From: Acidovorax soli
Lineage (GTDB): Bacteria > Pseudomonadota > Gammaproteobacteria > Burkholderiales > Burkholderiaceae_C
DNA: 64,000 nt
Assembly: GCF_900107605.1 (NCBI RefSeq)
Contig: NZ_FNQJ01000013.1
Coordinates: 22,953-86,952, forward strand
Direction: 5' to 3'
In this document: positions 20,747 through 29,202 of the stretch, piece by piece
Layout: every line of letters starts with the position of its first letter
Numbering within the stretch: position 1 is the first letter of the stretch
The notes under the pieces: generated by a model
Seen by the model: the letters and a program-made list of their open reading frames with translations, nothing else
The model's database searches: none
Told to the model about the DNA's origin: nothing
Translations under genes and position numbers: made by a program

Positions 20747-21379
20747 TTAGCGGTTGGTGGCCAGCAACAGGCCGCCCGCCCCCATGAAGAACCCGCCCGT
20801 GGCCTTGTTCAGGCGCACCACCCCGCGCGAGCTGCGAATGAACCGGCGAATCTGCCGCCCGCCCGTCGCATACACGGCGGTCGCGACAAACTCGCTGGCC
20901 AGGTAGATCGAGCCCAACACGAAAAACTGCCGCGCAGCGGGCTGCGCCGGGTCGATGAACTGCGGAAAGATGGCCGCAAACAAAATGATGGCCTTGGGGT
21001 TGGTGATGCCCAGCAGGAACTCCTGCGCGATCAGGCTGCGCACCTTCACGGGTGCACCGGACGCCACCGCCCCTTCTCCCTCGACCACGGCCAGTCCGCT
21101 GAACTCGCGGCTGTGCCAGGCCCGCCAGCCCAGCCAGAAAAGATAGCAGGCCCCCACCCACTTGACCGCCGTGAAGGCGGCCTCGGAGGCCAGCAGCATG
21201 GCGCCCAGTCCCACCGCAGACACCGCAAGAAAAATGGCGAAAGCCGCGACCCGCCCCAGGGTGGCGACCAGTGCCGCGCCCACGCCCGCACGAATGCCGT
21301 TGTTCAACCCGCAGAAATTGTTGGGCCCGGGCGTCAGTGAAATGGCCACGGCCACCGGCACAAAGAGAAGAGCGTCCAT
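20747..21379 (-). CDS. LysE-family exporter
   Basis: 210 residues, about six membrane helices. N-terminus MDALLFVPVAVAISLTPGPNN carries the family motif TPGPNN; ITNPKAIILFAAIFPQFI is the second conserved stretch. LysE/RhtB proteins export amino acids or related compounds. ATG 21379 is chosen because translation further upstream gives no homology. Followed upstream on the same strand by an ABC ATPase 60 bp away. The substrate is not predictable. Confidence 0.88.
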   Translation of the reverse strand: MDALLFVPVAVAISLTPGPNNFCGLNNGIRAGVGAALVATLGRVAAFAIFLAVSAVGLGAMLLASEAAFTAVKWVGACYLFWLGWRAWHSREFSGLAVVEGEGAVASGAPVKVRSLIAQEFLLGITNPKAIILFAAIFPQFIDPAQPAARQFFVLGSIYLASEFVATAVYATGGRQIRRFIRSSRGVVRLNKATGGFFMGAGGLLLATNR

Positions 21380-21438
21380 AGCGGATCCTGGGAGATGAAG
21401 ACGAAAAAGCGCAAGTCTATCCCTGTCGCGCCAGAACA

Positions 21439-22071
21439 TCACGCAGCAGGCAGATCCACCACCAGTCCCCACGGCACGCCCGCCAGCCCTTCGTGGTGGG
21501 CCACCACGACGATGCGGGTTGTCTGTGCAGCCAGCCGGGCCAGCACCTGCGTGAGGTAAGCCACCGAGGGCTTGTCAAGACCGGCGACGGGCTCGTCGAT
21601 GAGCGTGAGCAGCGCGCCCGAAGCGAACGCCCCCGCCATGAGCACCTTGCGCCGGCTGCCGGCGGAGAGCGCATACAACGGTTTGTCCAGGTGGGGTTGC
21701 AGCAAAAAACCGGCGATATGCGCCTCCAGCGCGGCAGCATCCCAGGCCGCATGCTGCTGCAGCAAACGGGCGTACCACCCGCGCGCCGTCAGTTCATTGA
21801 GCGCATCCGAGCGCGGATCGGCCCAGAACACCTGCGCCCGATAGGCGTCAGGGGCGGTCTGCCGGTCCAGCCCCGCCAGCACCAGCCGTCCCGCCTGCGG
21901 CGCAAGCTCGCCGGCCAGCAGCCGCAGCAGCGTGGTCTTGCCGCAGCTTTCGTCCCCGCGCACCAGCGTGAGCCCTGGGGACAGGGTGGCGTGAACATTG
22001 GCCAGCAAGGCGCGGTGTGGGTAGCCAAAAGACAGGCCCTGGACCTGCAAGACAAGCGGTGAGTGGGTCAT
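21439..22071 (-). CDS. Lone ABC-transporter ATP-binding protein
   Basis: 210 residues. Walker A is GDESCGKTTL, the signature loop LSAGSRRKVLMAGAF is of the CcmA-like LSxGxxRK form, Walker B is LLTLIDEPVAGLD, and the switch His follows in VVVAHHEG. It is a small ATPase resembling the CcmA/heme-exporter or ABC-2 type branch. No permease gene adjoins it. The Met at 22071 starts the domain cleanly; an in-frame Met 5 codons upstream is an alternative. The partner protein is unknown. Confidence 0.78.
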   Translation of the reverse strand: MTHSPLVLQVQGLSFGYPHRALLANVHATLSPGLTLVRGDESCGKTTLLRLLAGELAPQAGRLVLAGLDRQTAPDAYRAQVFWADPRSDALNELTARGWYARLLQQHAAWDAAALEAHIAGFLLQPHLDKPLYALSAGSRRKVLMAGAFASGALLTLIDEPVAGLDKPSVAYLTQVLARLAAQTTRIVVVAHHEGLAGVPWGLVVDLPAA

Positions 22072-22186
22072 GGAAAGGGGCGAGGACATCCCGGCAGGGT
22101 ACCAGCGTGCCATCGGAAAGTTGCCATGCCGGGCATCTTGCCGCCGTGCACGACAATCCGGTACCGTTCCCCCCTTTTTCATCGCC

Positions 22187-22555
22187 ATGCCCCTGCGCTA
22201 CCTCGATTTCGATTTCAGTGAAGACGCCGAAGGCACCGGCAGCTTCGATGCCATGGCCAGTGTTTTGCCCGCACAGGTGCCCGCTTTGCAGGCCGAGATC
22301 AGCGCCGTGCTGGCATGGGCGCACCGGCACTGGCCCGATGCCTGCGGCCCCGCGGAAGACGGGGGTGCATGGCAATACGACCTGCAAGGTGCGCAGGAGG
22401 TCAGCACGCCGCTGGTGCTGGAGTTTGATGTGGCCTGCGGCCAGCTGCGCACGGTGGCGGGCCACCCGGCACCACCGCGAACCGCTATCACCCTGACCAT
22501 CAGCGGGCATGCCGATTTCTGTGCCGCTTTTCGTGAAGCCTTCGAAATCGGTTAG
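22187..22555 (+). CDS. Conserved hypothetical protein, 122 residues
   Basis: I do not recognise a named family. The acidic, soluble protein begins MPLRYLDFDFSEDAEGTGSF, has a WAHRHWPDACGP segment and ends ADFCAAFREAFEIG. No signal peptide or membrane helix. It is divergent from the ABC ATPase with 115 bp between them. Codon use and the third-position G+C bias match real genes in this window. Confidence 0.7.
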   Translation: MPLRYLDFDFSEDAEGTGSFDAMASVLPAQVPALQAEISAVLAWAHRHWPDACGPAEDGGAWQYDLQGAQEVSTPLVLEFDVACGQLRTVAGHPAPPRTAITLTISGHADFCAAFREAFEIG

Positions 22556-22705
22556 CCAGCGGACGAAGCACCAGGAAACACAGGGTTAACCCCTGTTACC
22601 GACCAAAGACCCCAGCTTGCCAACAGGTTCGCGCACGGAACGCCTTCGATCGTGCCGGCGGCGCTACATTCGACTCACTGGTTCAACCCAATACTGGAGA
22701 GTTTC

Positions 22706-23674
22706 ATGCTGTCACGCCGCCACTTCCTGGGTGCAAGCCTGGCCACCACCGTTTACGCAGCGGGCTCTTTTGTCCCTGTCTGGGCCCAGAACGCGCCCGA
22801 TTTCGGCACGCCCACCCTGCCCGGCCCCGGCTTTCGTCGCATGAAGGTGGGCGATGTGGAGGTGATTGCGCTGAACGACGGCGTCACGCGCCGCCCGCTG
22901 GGCGAAGAGTTTGTCAAGAACGCGCCCCTGGCCGGAGCGCGCTCCCTGCTGGCATCCCAGGGCCTGCCCACGGACCACATCGACGTACCCTACACACCCT
23001 TCCTCGTGGTAGCGGGTGCGCGCAAGATCCTTATCGACACCGGCCTGGGCGAGTTTGGCGGCCCCACCACGGGCAAGCTGCTGGCGAACCTGCGGGCAGC
23101 AGGCCTGCAGGCGGCCGACATTGACACGGTGCTGATCAGCCATTTCCATGGCGACCACATCAACGGCCTGCGCAACAAGGCGGGTGCATGGACCTTTCCC
23201 AAGGCCAAGGTGCTGGTGCCTGCCGCCGAGCACGCCTTCTGGATGGACGATGCCCGCATGGCCGCAGCTCCCGCAGGCATGAAGGGCGCGTTCGAGAACG
23301 TGCGCCGCACCTTTGCCACCATGCCCGCCGACACGCTGGTGCAGTTTGCCGCGGGGGCCGAGGTGGCACCCGGCATCCAATCGGTGGCGGCCTATGGCCA
23401 CACGCCCGGGCACACCTTGTTCGAACTGAACTCGGCCGGCCAGAGTTTCTTTTATGTGGCGGACCTGACCAATGTGCCGGCCCTGTTCGCCCGCAACCCC
23501 GACTGGGCCGTGGCCTTTGACATGGATGCCGAAGCCGCACGCAAGGTGCGCCGCGAGATGTTCCAGCGCATCACGGACCGCAATGCCATGCTGGGCGGCT
23601 TCCATTTCCCGTTCCCGGCGTTGGGCCGCATGGCGGCCTCGGGCAATGGCTATGCCTTCCAGCCTGCGGCCTGA
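22706..23674 (+). CDS. Metallo-beta-lactamase-fold hydrolase with Tat signal
   Basis: 322 residues. The twin-arginine leader MLSRRHFLGAS and an Ala-rich h-region end near VWAQ (28), implying export folded. The metal motif is HFHGDH at 146-151, with a later His in GHTPGH and an Asp in YVADLTN. It resembles quorum-quenching lactonase or PNGM-like hydrolases, but the substrate is uncertain. Start decided by TGGAGAG eight bases before ATG 22706. Stands alone; 150 bp upstream is free of genes. Confidence 0.85.
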   Translation: MLSRRHFLGASLATTVYAAGSFVPVWAQNAPDFGTPTLPGPGFRRMKVGDVEVIALNDGVTRRPLGEEFVKNAPLAGARSLLASQGLPTDHIDVPYTPFLVVAGARKILIDTGLGEFGGPTTGKLLANLRAAGLQAADIDTVLISHFHGDHINGLRNKAGAWTFPKAKVLVPAAEHAFWMDDARMAAAPAGMKGAFENVRRTFATMPADTLVQFAAGAEVAPGIQSVAAYGHTPGHTLFELNSAGQSFFYVADLTNVPALFARNPDWAVAFDMDAEAARKVRREMFQRITDRNAMLGGFHFPFPALGRMAASGNGYAFQPAA

Positions 23675-23797
23675 CGCGCAGCCCACCCGTCCCGGCATCG
23701 CCCTGCTCCTGTGGTGGTCCAACGCAGGTCCGCCGAAGAGCCCCTATTTCGGCTGTGGCCTAATATCCCCCTTTTTCCACTCCCTCAGAGACCTACC

Positions 23798-23968
23798 ATG
23801 GGCAACAAGATCGTCACCGAAGCAGACCGCAAGCACACCCCCCAACCCAAGCCCATGCCCGGCGTGAGCCTGCCCACGTCTGGCCGTGGTCAGCGCGTCA
23901 GCCTGGAGCGTGGCGTGGCTACGCGCAGCAAGAAGAACCCCGGCAAGCGCTCCAAGAAGGGCGGCTGA
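23798..23968 (+). CDS. Small basic protein, 56 residues
   Basis: Begins MGNKIVTEADRKHTPQPKP and ends with the lysine/arginine cluster KKNPGKRSKKGG. The high positive charge suggests nucleic-acid or ribosome contact, but no family is recognised. It is followed 35 bp later by a strong terminator, which supports it as a separately expressed gene. The start codon is preceded by CAGAG, a weak ribosome-binding site. Frames in the other directions are not better. Confidence 0.65.
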   Translation: MGNKIVTEADRKHTPQPKPMPGVSLPTSGRGQRVSLERGVATRSKKNPGKRSKKGG

Positions 23969-24003
23969 TCGGCCCAATGGCCCCACGGGGCCACTGCGAA
24001 AAC

Positions 24004-24027
24004 AAGCCCTCTTCGGAGGGCTTTTTT
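24004..24027. terminator. Bidirectional rho-independent terminator
   Basis: AAGCCCTC-TTCG-GAGGGCTT with a T-run to 24027 on the plus strand and AAAACAAG before it, so a U-tract also follows on the minus strand. It lies between the small basic gene and the convergent xdhC-like gene and can serve both. Confidence 0.88.
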
Positions 24028-24080
24028 CTGGGCGCCACGCAGTGCAGCTCTGCGCATGGCCCCTGGCACACCCGCAATGC

Positions 24081-25163
24081 CTAGCGCACACCGCAGATCA
24101 ACGCCCCAGGGTCGTTGGGCTGCACCTCGCGGGCCTGCTTGGCCTGGGCCACCGCCATGTCGCGCGGCAGGGTCACGCCGTTCTTGACCGCCAGGATTTC
24201 CGCCATCACGCTCACGGCGATCTCGGGAGGGGTCTTGCTGCCGATGTAGATACCGATGGGGCCACGCAAGCGCGCAAGGCTCTGCGGCGTCTGGTCAAAG
24301 TGTTCGATCATGCGGGCCCGGCGCGCCTCGTTGTTGCGGCGCGAGCCGATGCCGCCCACGTAGAACGCATCGGTGTTCAATGCCTCCAGCAGCGCCAGGT
24401 CGTCGAGCTTGGGATCATGCGTGAGTGCCACCACGCAGCTGCGGCGATCGGGCTTGAAGGCCAGCACCACATCGTCGGGCATGTCGCTCAGCACGGTGGC
24501 GCCGGGCACACCCCAGCTGCCCCGGTACTCCTCGCGCGGATCACACACCGTCACCGCAAAGCCGTTGAACAGGGCCATGGTCGCCAGGTACTCGGCCAGC
24601 TGGCCCGCGCCGATCAGCAGCATGCGGTACTCGGGCCCGAAGGTGTTGGTGAGCTGCACCGCATCCACCACCAGGTCGCCGGGGGTATCGGCCAACGACA
24701 GGGTGACGCCGCCATCGGCCAGGCGCACGCTGCGCCGCATCAGCCGGCCCGCGTCGAGCGCCGCGATCAGCGCGCCCAGGCTGGCGGGATCGGGGTCGTA
24801 CTCCAGCAACAACTCCAGCGTGCCGCCGCAGGGCAGGCCGAAGCGGTGCGCCTCGTCCGCAGACACGCCATATTTGACGAAGGATGGCGGGCCGCTGGGC
24901 ATGCGGTGGTCCGCACCGGCGGTTGCATCGGCTGACGGCGCGCCCTGCACATAGGCCCGGGTGTGCCGGTCAATCAGGTCGTCCTCGATGCAGCCGCCCG
25001 ACACCGAGCCCACCACCGCGCCGTCCTCGCACAGCGCCATGATGGAACCCACCGGCCGGGGCGACGAGCCCCAGGTGCGCACCACCGTGGCCAGGAGCGC
25101 ACGCCGCCCCGCCGCACGCCAGCCCTGCAGCGTGCGCAGCACCATCACATCCAGGTTTTCCAT
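24081..25163 (-). CDS. coxF: XdhC/CoxF-family Mo-cofactor insertion protein
   Basis: 360 residues. N-terminal XdhC domain: WGSSPRPVGSIMAL and GSVSGGCIEDDLI with the cofactor-handling Cys; C-terminal Rossmann-like domain with LLIGAGQLAEYLA and YVGGIGSRRNNEARRARM. XdhC proteins bind and sulfurate the molybdenum cofactor before insertion into xanthine-oxidase-type enzymes. Last gene of the operon, after coxG. ATG 25163 selected; residues further upstream lack homology. The symbol follows the Oligotropha cox naming by analogy. Confidence 0.87.
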   Translation of the reverse strand: MENLDVMVLRTLQGWRAAGRRALLATVVRTWGSSPRPVGSIMALCEDGAVVGSVSGGCIEDDLIDRHTRAYVQGAPSADATAGADHRMPSGPPSFVKYGVSADEAHRFGLPCGGTLELLLEYDPDPASLGALIAALDAGRLMRRSVRLADGGVTLSLADTPGDLVVDAVQLTNTFGPEYRMLLIGAGQLAEYLATMALFNGFAVTVCDPREEYRGSWGVPGATVLSDMPDDVVLAFKPDRRSCVVALTHDPKLDDLALLEALNTDAFYVGGIGSRRNNEARRARMIEHFDQTPQSLARLRGPIGIYIGSKTPPEIAVSVMAEILAVKNGVTLPRDMAVAQAKQAREVQPNDPGALICGVR

Positions 25164-25245
25164 GGCTTCATCACCCCATCTATTTGCACCGTTTTCAACA
25201 TCGCCCTGCGCTGCTGCACTCACTCCATATGAAACTGGCGCGCCC

Positions 25246-25331
25246 CTTGCCAGTGCCACCGTGGAACCGGCTGTGCCGGGCCACAGGTGAAGTCCCCTCT
25301 GGGGACCGGCGCGAAGCGGCACAGGAGGAGC
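25246..25331 (-). repeat. 3'-end repeat element (family B) after coxG
   Basis: It starts right after the coxG stop. In the gene's sense it holds GCCGCTTCGCGCCGGTCCCC with the hairpin GTCCCC-AGA-GGGGAC, then AGCCGGTTCC and GGTGGCACTGGCA. The same order recurs after tupA (37270-37362), and the first half after coxL and hemX. Confidence 0.6.
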
Positions 25332-25955
25332 TCAAGTCAGCCACCACGCTAACAGCACCAGCGCCACCGCGCCAGCCACCCACACCCATACCGGGATGCC
25401 AGCGTGGGGATGGCCATCACCCGCCCTTGCATCCGGCACATCGCGCAATTGATCGTATTCCGACGGCACCGTGTCCACCGCATCGTCACGCGGGTAGCGC
25501 CGCTGCATCTCGTCGTCAAAGCGCTTGAAGAAGTCTTCGGCCATGCCCTTGGCGGCGCCGTCGATCAGGCGCTGGCCCAGCTGGGCAATCTTGCCGCCCA
25601 CGCTGGCTTGCACGGTGTAGTTCAGCTCGCAACTCTCCTGCCCTGCGCCATCGGCTGGCAACGGCACCAGCAAGACCCGCGCATGGCCCTTGCCAAAGCC
25701 GGCCACGCCGCCCGAACCATCAAAGGCGATGGTGTAGCTCTCGGGCGGCACGATGTCGGCCAGCGTGATCTTGCCCGTGAATCTGGCCGACACGGGGCCG
25801 ATCTTGACGGCCATGGCCACGGCGTACTGGTGCTCGCCCGTGGGCTCGACCTTGTCACAACCGGGGATGCACAGCTTGAGCACCTCGGGGTCGTTGAGCG
25901 CATCCCAGGCCTGTTGCTGGCTGACGGCAAGGGTGCGGGTCGCTTGCATTTCCAT
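25332..25955 (-). CDS. coxG: CoxG-like SRPBCC protein with C-terminal membrane anchor
   Basis: 207 residues. Residues 1-150 form the SRPBCC/CoxG fold: MQATRTLAVSQQQAWDALND, VLKLCIPGC and the glycine-rich YTIAFDGSGGVAGFGKG. After a polar linker, the C-terminus PVWVWVAGAVALVLLAWWLT is a single membrane helix. CoxG recruits CO dehydrogenase to the inner membrane in Oligotropha. Located between coxE and coxF of the operon. Confidence 0.87.
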   Translation of the reverse strand: MEMQATRTLAVSQQQAWDALNDPEVLKLCIPGCDKVEPTGEHQYAVAMAVKIGPVSARFTGKITLADIVPPESYTIAFDGSGGVAGFGKGHARVLLVPLPADGAGQESCELNYTVQASVGGKIAQLGQRLIDGAAKGMAEDFFKRFDDEMQRRYPRDDAVDTVPSEYDQLRDVPDARAGDGHPHAGIPVWVWVAGAVALVLLAWWLT

Positions 25956-25994
25956 GGCGGATTCCTCTCGTGTTTTTCGTTTCTCTGAAATCGG

Positions 25995-27209
25995 TCATTG
26001 CCGGAGCAAGGTGGCCAGGCTGGCCGCCAGGTCCTGCAAGCGGCCGAGGTTGTGCACGGCCAGCATGCCATGGGCCTGGCGGTGCAGCTCGGCCGCACCC
26101 CGCGCCGTGGGCGCGTAGCCCTCAAAGCGCAGCAAAGGGTTGAGCCATAGCAGCCGGCCTGCGTGGCGGCGCAGCCAGCCCAGCTCCTGAGCCAGCACCT
26201 CGGGCGCGCCGGTGTCCAGCCCGTCGCTGATGAGCAGCACCAGCGTGCGCCGCCCCACCAGCCGCCGGGCATGCTGCGCGCGCAGCTGGGCCAGGCTCTC
26301 GCCCATGCGGGTGCCGCCGGCAAAGTCGTGGATGGCATGGCTGGCCGCCTGCAGCATGGCATCGGTGTCGGCCAGGCGAAAGGCGGGCGTGAGGTCGGTC
26401 AGGCCCGTGCCAAAAGCAAACACATCGCGGCGCACGACAGCCCCCGTGTGGTGCGGCGCGGTGGCGGCGTGCAAGAAGGCCAACAGCAGGCGCGCATAGC
26501 GCTCCATGGAGCCGGACACATCCACCAGCACCAGCAGCGGCAGGGGTTGCTGGCGCCGCTGCAGCAAGGGCACACGCAGCACCTCGCCACCGCTGCGGGC
26601 GGCCAGGTGCATGGCGCCGGGCCAGTGCGGGCGGCTGCCGCGCAGGCCCGGCCGGGTGCGGCGGGCAGCGTAGTGCGGCAAAGGCAAAGGGATGTCGCGC
26701 GCCAGGCGCTCGACCAGCAGGTACTCGCTGGCCGAGAGCTGGTTGAAATCGGCCTGGCGCAAGCGCTGCAGGTCGCTGGCCGTCATGGCCGCATCGAAAT
26801 CCACCTTGTCGTCCTCGCGCGGCGGTGGCGCGCTGCGGGCGGCGCGCACGGGTGCCAGCGCCTCGCTCACGCGGGGGCGGCGCTTGGCGGGCTCGGCCCT
26901 GGATTCGGCACTGGGCAGCATCTGCGCGAGCAGCTTTTGCGCCACATTGGGGTTGCGGAAGTACGCGTCGAACAGTTCGCGGAACACCATGCGGTCCTGC
27001 TCGCGGCTGACCAGCACGGCCTCCAGCGCGGCGCTGAAATCCTCGCGCAGAAGACCCACCAGCATCACCGCCTGCTGGGCCAAGGCCATGCGCGCGGCGT
27101 CCACGCGCACGCCAGCGCGGCGCAGCGTGCGGCCAAAGCCACTCAGGTTGTCGGCCAGCTTGCCGGTGCGGGCATCGCCCAGCTGCGAGATCGTTGCGCC
27201 CTGCGCCAT
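25995..27209 (-). CDS. coxE: VWA-domain protein, CoxE-like
   Basis: 404 residues. The N-terminal helical region includes REDFSAALEAVLVSREQDRM; the C-terminal von Willebrand A domain has the MIDAS motif DVSGSMERY, AGGTRMGESL with the threonine, and LISDGLDTG. CoxE works with the MoxR ATPase CoxD in maturing the metal centre. GAAGG seven bases before ATG 27209 decides this start over an in-frame ATG at 27227 that would overlap coxD by 8 bp. Confidence 0.86.
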   Translation of the reverse strand: MAQGATISQLGDARTGKLADNLSGFGRTLRRAGVRVDAARMALAQQAVMLVGLLREDFSAALEAVLVSREQDRMVFRELFDAYFRNPNVAQKLLAQMLPSAESRAEPAKRRPRVSEALAPVRAARSAPPPREDDKVDFDAAMTASDLQRLRQADFNQLSASEYLLVERLARDIPLPLPHYAARRTRPGLRGSRPHWPGAMHLAARSGGEVLRVPLLQRRQQPLPLLVLVDVSGSMERYARLLLAFLHAATAPHHTGAVVRRDVFAFGTGLTDLTPAFRLADTDAMLQAASHAIHDFAGGTRMGESLAQLRAQHARRLVGRRTLVLLISDGLDTGAPEVLAQELGWLRRHAGRLLWLNPLLRFEGYAPTARGAAELHRQAHGMLAVHNLGRLQDLAASLATLLRQ

Positions 27210-27219
27210 GGCCCGGCCT

Positions 27220-28161
27220 TCATGCATCGGCATCGGCGGGCTGCAGCAACTGCACCGCCATGTCGCGCGTGAGCGCCGCCACGTCCTCGCGCTGCTTGAA
27301 CAGGATGCCGGCGGTGTCCGACACCACCTCCGGGTCCACCACGATGGTGTCCAGCGCCACCAGCGCCTTGGCCCATTCCACGCTCTCGGCAATGCCGGGG
27401 GCGCGCTGAAAAGCGTTGGCAAAGGGCTGGCTGCGCAGGCGGCCCACAAACTCGGCCACCTGGGTGGCCAGCGCTTCGCTGGCGCCAGGCACCTGCGCAC
27501 GCACGATGGCCAGCTCGCGCTCGCGCTCGGGGTAGTCCAGCCAGTGGTACAGGCAGCGGCGCTTGACGGCGTCGTGCAGGTCGCGCGTGCGGTTGCTGGT
27601 CAAGATGGTGACCGGCGTGGCCGTGGCGCGCACGGTGCCGATCTCGGGGATGCTCACCTGGTACTCGCCCAGGTATTCGAGCAAAAAGGCCTCGAAGGGC
27701 TCGTCGGCGCGGTCCACTTCGTCGATCAGCAGCACGGCACCGGGCGCCGGGGCCTGCAGCGCCTGCAGCAGGGGGCGGCGGATGAGGTAGCGGTCCTGGT
27801 AGACCTCGCGCTCCACCTGCGCCATGTCGGCACCGCCCTGCCCCTCCGCAGCCCGCATGTGCAGCAGCTGGGCAGCGTAGTTCCATTCGTACAGCGCCTC
27901 GCGCTGCTCCAGGCCGTCGTAGCACTGCAGACGGATCAGGCTGCGCGCCAGCACCTTGGAGAGCGCCTGCGCCAGCGCCGTCTTGCCCACGCCGGGCTCA
28001 CCCTCCAGCAACAAAGGCCGTTGCAGCCTGAGCGCCAGGAACACCGCCGTGGCCAGGCGACGGTCGGCAAAATAGCCCACGCTCTGCAGGGCCTCTACCA
28101 GGGCGTCGATGGAAGCCGGAACCGGCGCGGCGTTCAACGAGTTCATTGCTATCCAATTCAT
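27220..28161 (-). CDS. coxD: MoxR-family AAA+ ATPase, CoxD-like
   Basis: 313 residues. Walker A GEPGVGKTALAQ near 53-64, Walker B AVLLIDEVDRADEPFEAFLLE, sensor-1 TSNRTRDLHDAVKRRC. In CO dehydrogenase systems CoxD assembles the [CuSMoO2] centre; in other Mo hydroxylases of this layout its client is less clear. Start 28161 or the in-frame ATG at 28146 are both possible; the first lies in a family A repeat. Confidence 0.87.
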   Translation of the reverse strand: MNWIAMNSLNAAPVPASIDALVEALQSVGYFADRRLATAVFLALRLQRPLLLEGEPGVGKTALAQALSKVLARSLIRLQCYDGLEQREALYEWNYAAQLLHMRAAEGQGGADMAQVEREVYQDRYLIRRPLLQALQAPAPGAVLLIDEVDRADEPFEAFLLEYLGEYQVSIPEIGTVRATATPVTILTSNRTRDLHDAVKRRCLYHWLDYPERERELAIVRAQVPGASEALATQVAEFVGRLRSQPFANAFQRAPGIAESVEWAKALVALDTIVVDPEVVSDTAGILFKQREDVAALTRDMAVQLLQPADADA

Positions 28162-28197
28162 AGCTGCCAGCGCATGTTCTTCTATCGCTAGCGGCCC
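28159..28197. repeat. Inverted-repeat element (family A) upstream of coxD
   Basis: Contains TAGCTGCCAGCGC, a spacer, then CGCTAGCGGCCC. Same arrangement as at 48305-48348. It lies across the coxD start region and the 94-bp gap after coxM. Confidence 0.6.
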
Positions 28198-28255
28198 ATT
28201 TCACTCAAAAACCCACCACCGGGTGCCGCACCGCGGTGGCGGGGTTGCCCTCATG

Positions 28256-29047
28256 TCATCCCAGCATCTGCTGCACAGCGCGCTGGGTTTGCACGCTGAT
28301 GAGGTTGGCGCGGTAGGCAGCGCTGGCGTGGATGTCGGCGTTCAGGTCGCTCGCGTCGATCTTGACGCTGGTCGCCGACTGCGGCGTGAAGCTCTGGTTG
28401 AGCGCCGCCTCCAGCCCCGCATGGCGGAACACGCTGCTGGCCGCACCGGTGACGGCCACGCGCACGCCGCTGTCGGTCTGCGCCACAAACACCCCCACCA
28501 GCGAGAAGCGCGATGCCGCCTGTTTGAACTTCATGTACGCGGCGCGCTTGGGGATGGGGAAGCGGATGGCGGTGATGATCTCGCCCTCATCCAGCGCCGT
28601 GGTGAACATGCCCACAAAGAAGTCGTCGGCCGCGATCTCGCGCTGGTTGGTGATGACCGTCGCACCCAGGCCCAGCACCGCGCTGGGGTAGCAGGCGGCG
28701 GGGTCGTTGTTGGCCACCGAGCCTCCCAGCGTGCCACGTGCCCGCACCTGACGGTCGCCGATGTGGGCGGCCAGGTCGGCCAGCGCGGGAATGGCGGCCT
28801 TGACCTCGCTGCTCGCCGCCACGTCGGCGTGGCGCGTCATGGCGCCGATGACCAGCGCATTGCCCTCGCGGCGGATGCCCGCCAGTTCGGCAATCTGGTT
28901 CAGATCGACGATCTTCTCGGGGTGGGCCAGGCGCAGGCGCATGGACGGCAGCAGGCTTTGACCGCCTGCCAGCAGCTTGCCGCCCTGGGCGATGATTTGC
29001 GCGGCAGCGGCGGTGGAGGAAGGCGCCTCAAAGATGAATGCGTACAT
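28256..29047 (-). CDS. coxM: FAD-binding medium subunit, CoxM-like
   Basis: 263 residues. FAD-binding motifs LLAGGQSLLPSMRLR near 28-42 and TLGGSVANNDPAACYP near 111-126, followed by the CO-dehydrogenase flavoprotein C-terminal domain. The subunit passes electrons from the [2Fe-2S] protein to the acceptor. Read with coxL, which ends 155 bp upstream; that gap holds a family B repeat. Confidence 0.9.
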   Translation of the reverse strand: MYAFIFEAPSSTAAAAQIIAQGGKLLAGGQSLLPSMRLRLAHPEKIVDLNQIAELAGIRREGNALVIGAMTRHADVAASSEVKAAIPALADLAAHIGDRQVRARGTLGGSVANNDPAACYPSAVLGLGATVITNQREIAADDFFVGMFTTALDEGEIITAIRFPIPKRAAYMKFKQAASRFSLVGVFVAQTDSGVRVAVTGAASSVFRHAGLEAALNQSFTPQSATSVKIDASDLNADIHASAAYRANLISVQTQRAVQQMLG

Positions 29048-29127
29048 AGGGAACTCCTGTCAGTTTTCATGCTGCGACAGCAAAGGCTCGCAACCGGTGA
29101 AAAACGCGCGGCAAAGGCCAGCGGCCG

Positions 29128-29202
29128 CCGCGCAAGGGCCGCCCCGCCGCGCTGGCGGCGTCCCGCTGGAGGGGGAAGGCGCGAAGCGACTCAGGGGGGG
29201 CT
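29128..29202 (-). repeat. 3'-end repeat element (family B) after coxL
   Basis: Sense-strand order after the coxL stop: CCCCCCTGAGTCGCTTCGCG, then a C-rich/GGGACGCC hairpin region, then CCAGCGCGGCGGGGCGGCCC and TTGCGCG. It is nearly identical to 60415-60514 after hemX, which carries an extra internal hairpin. Confidence 0.75.
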
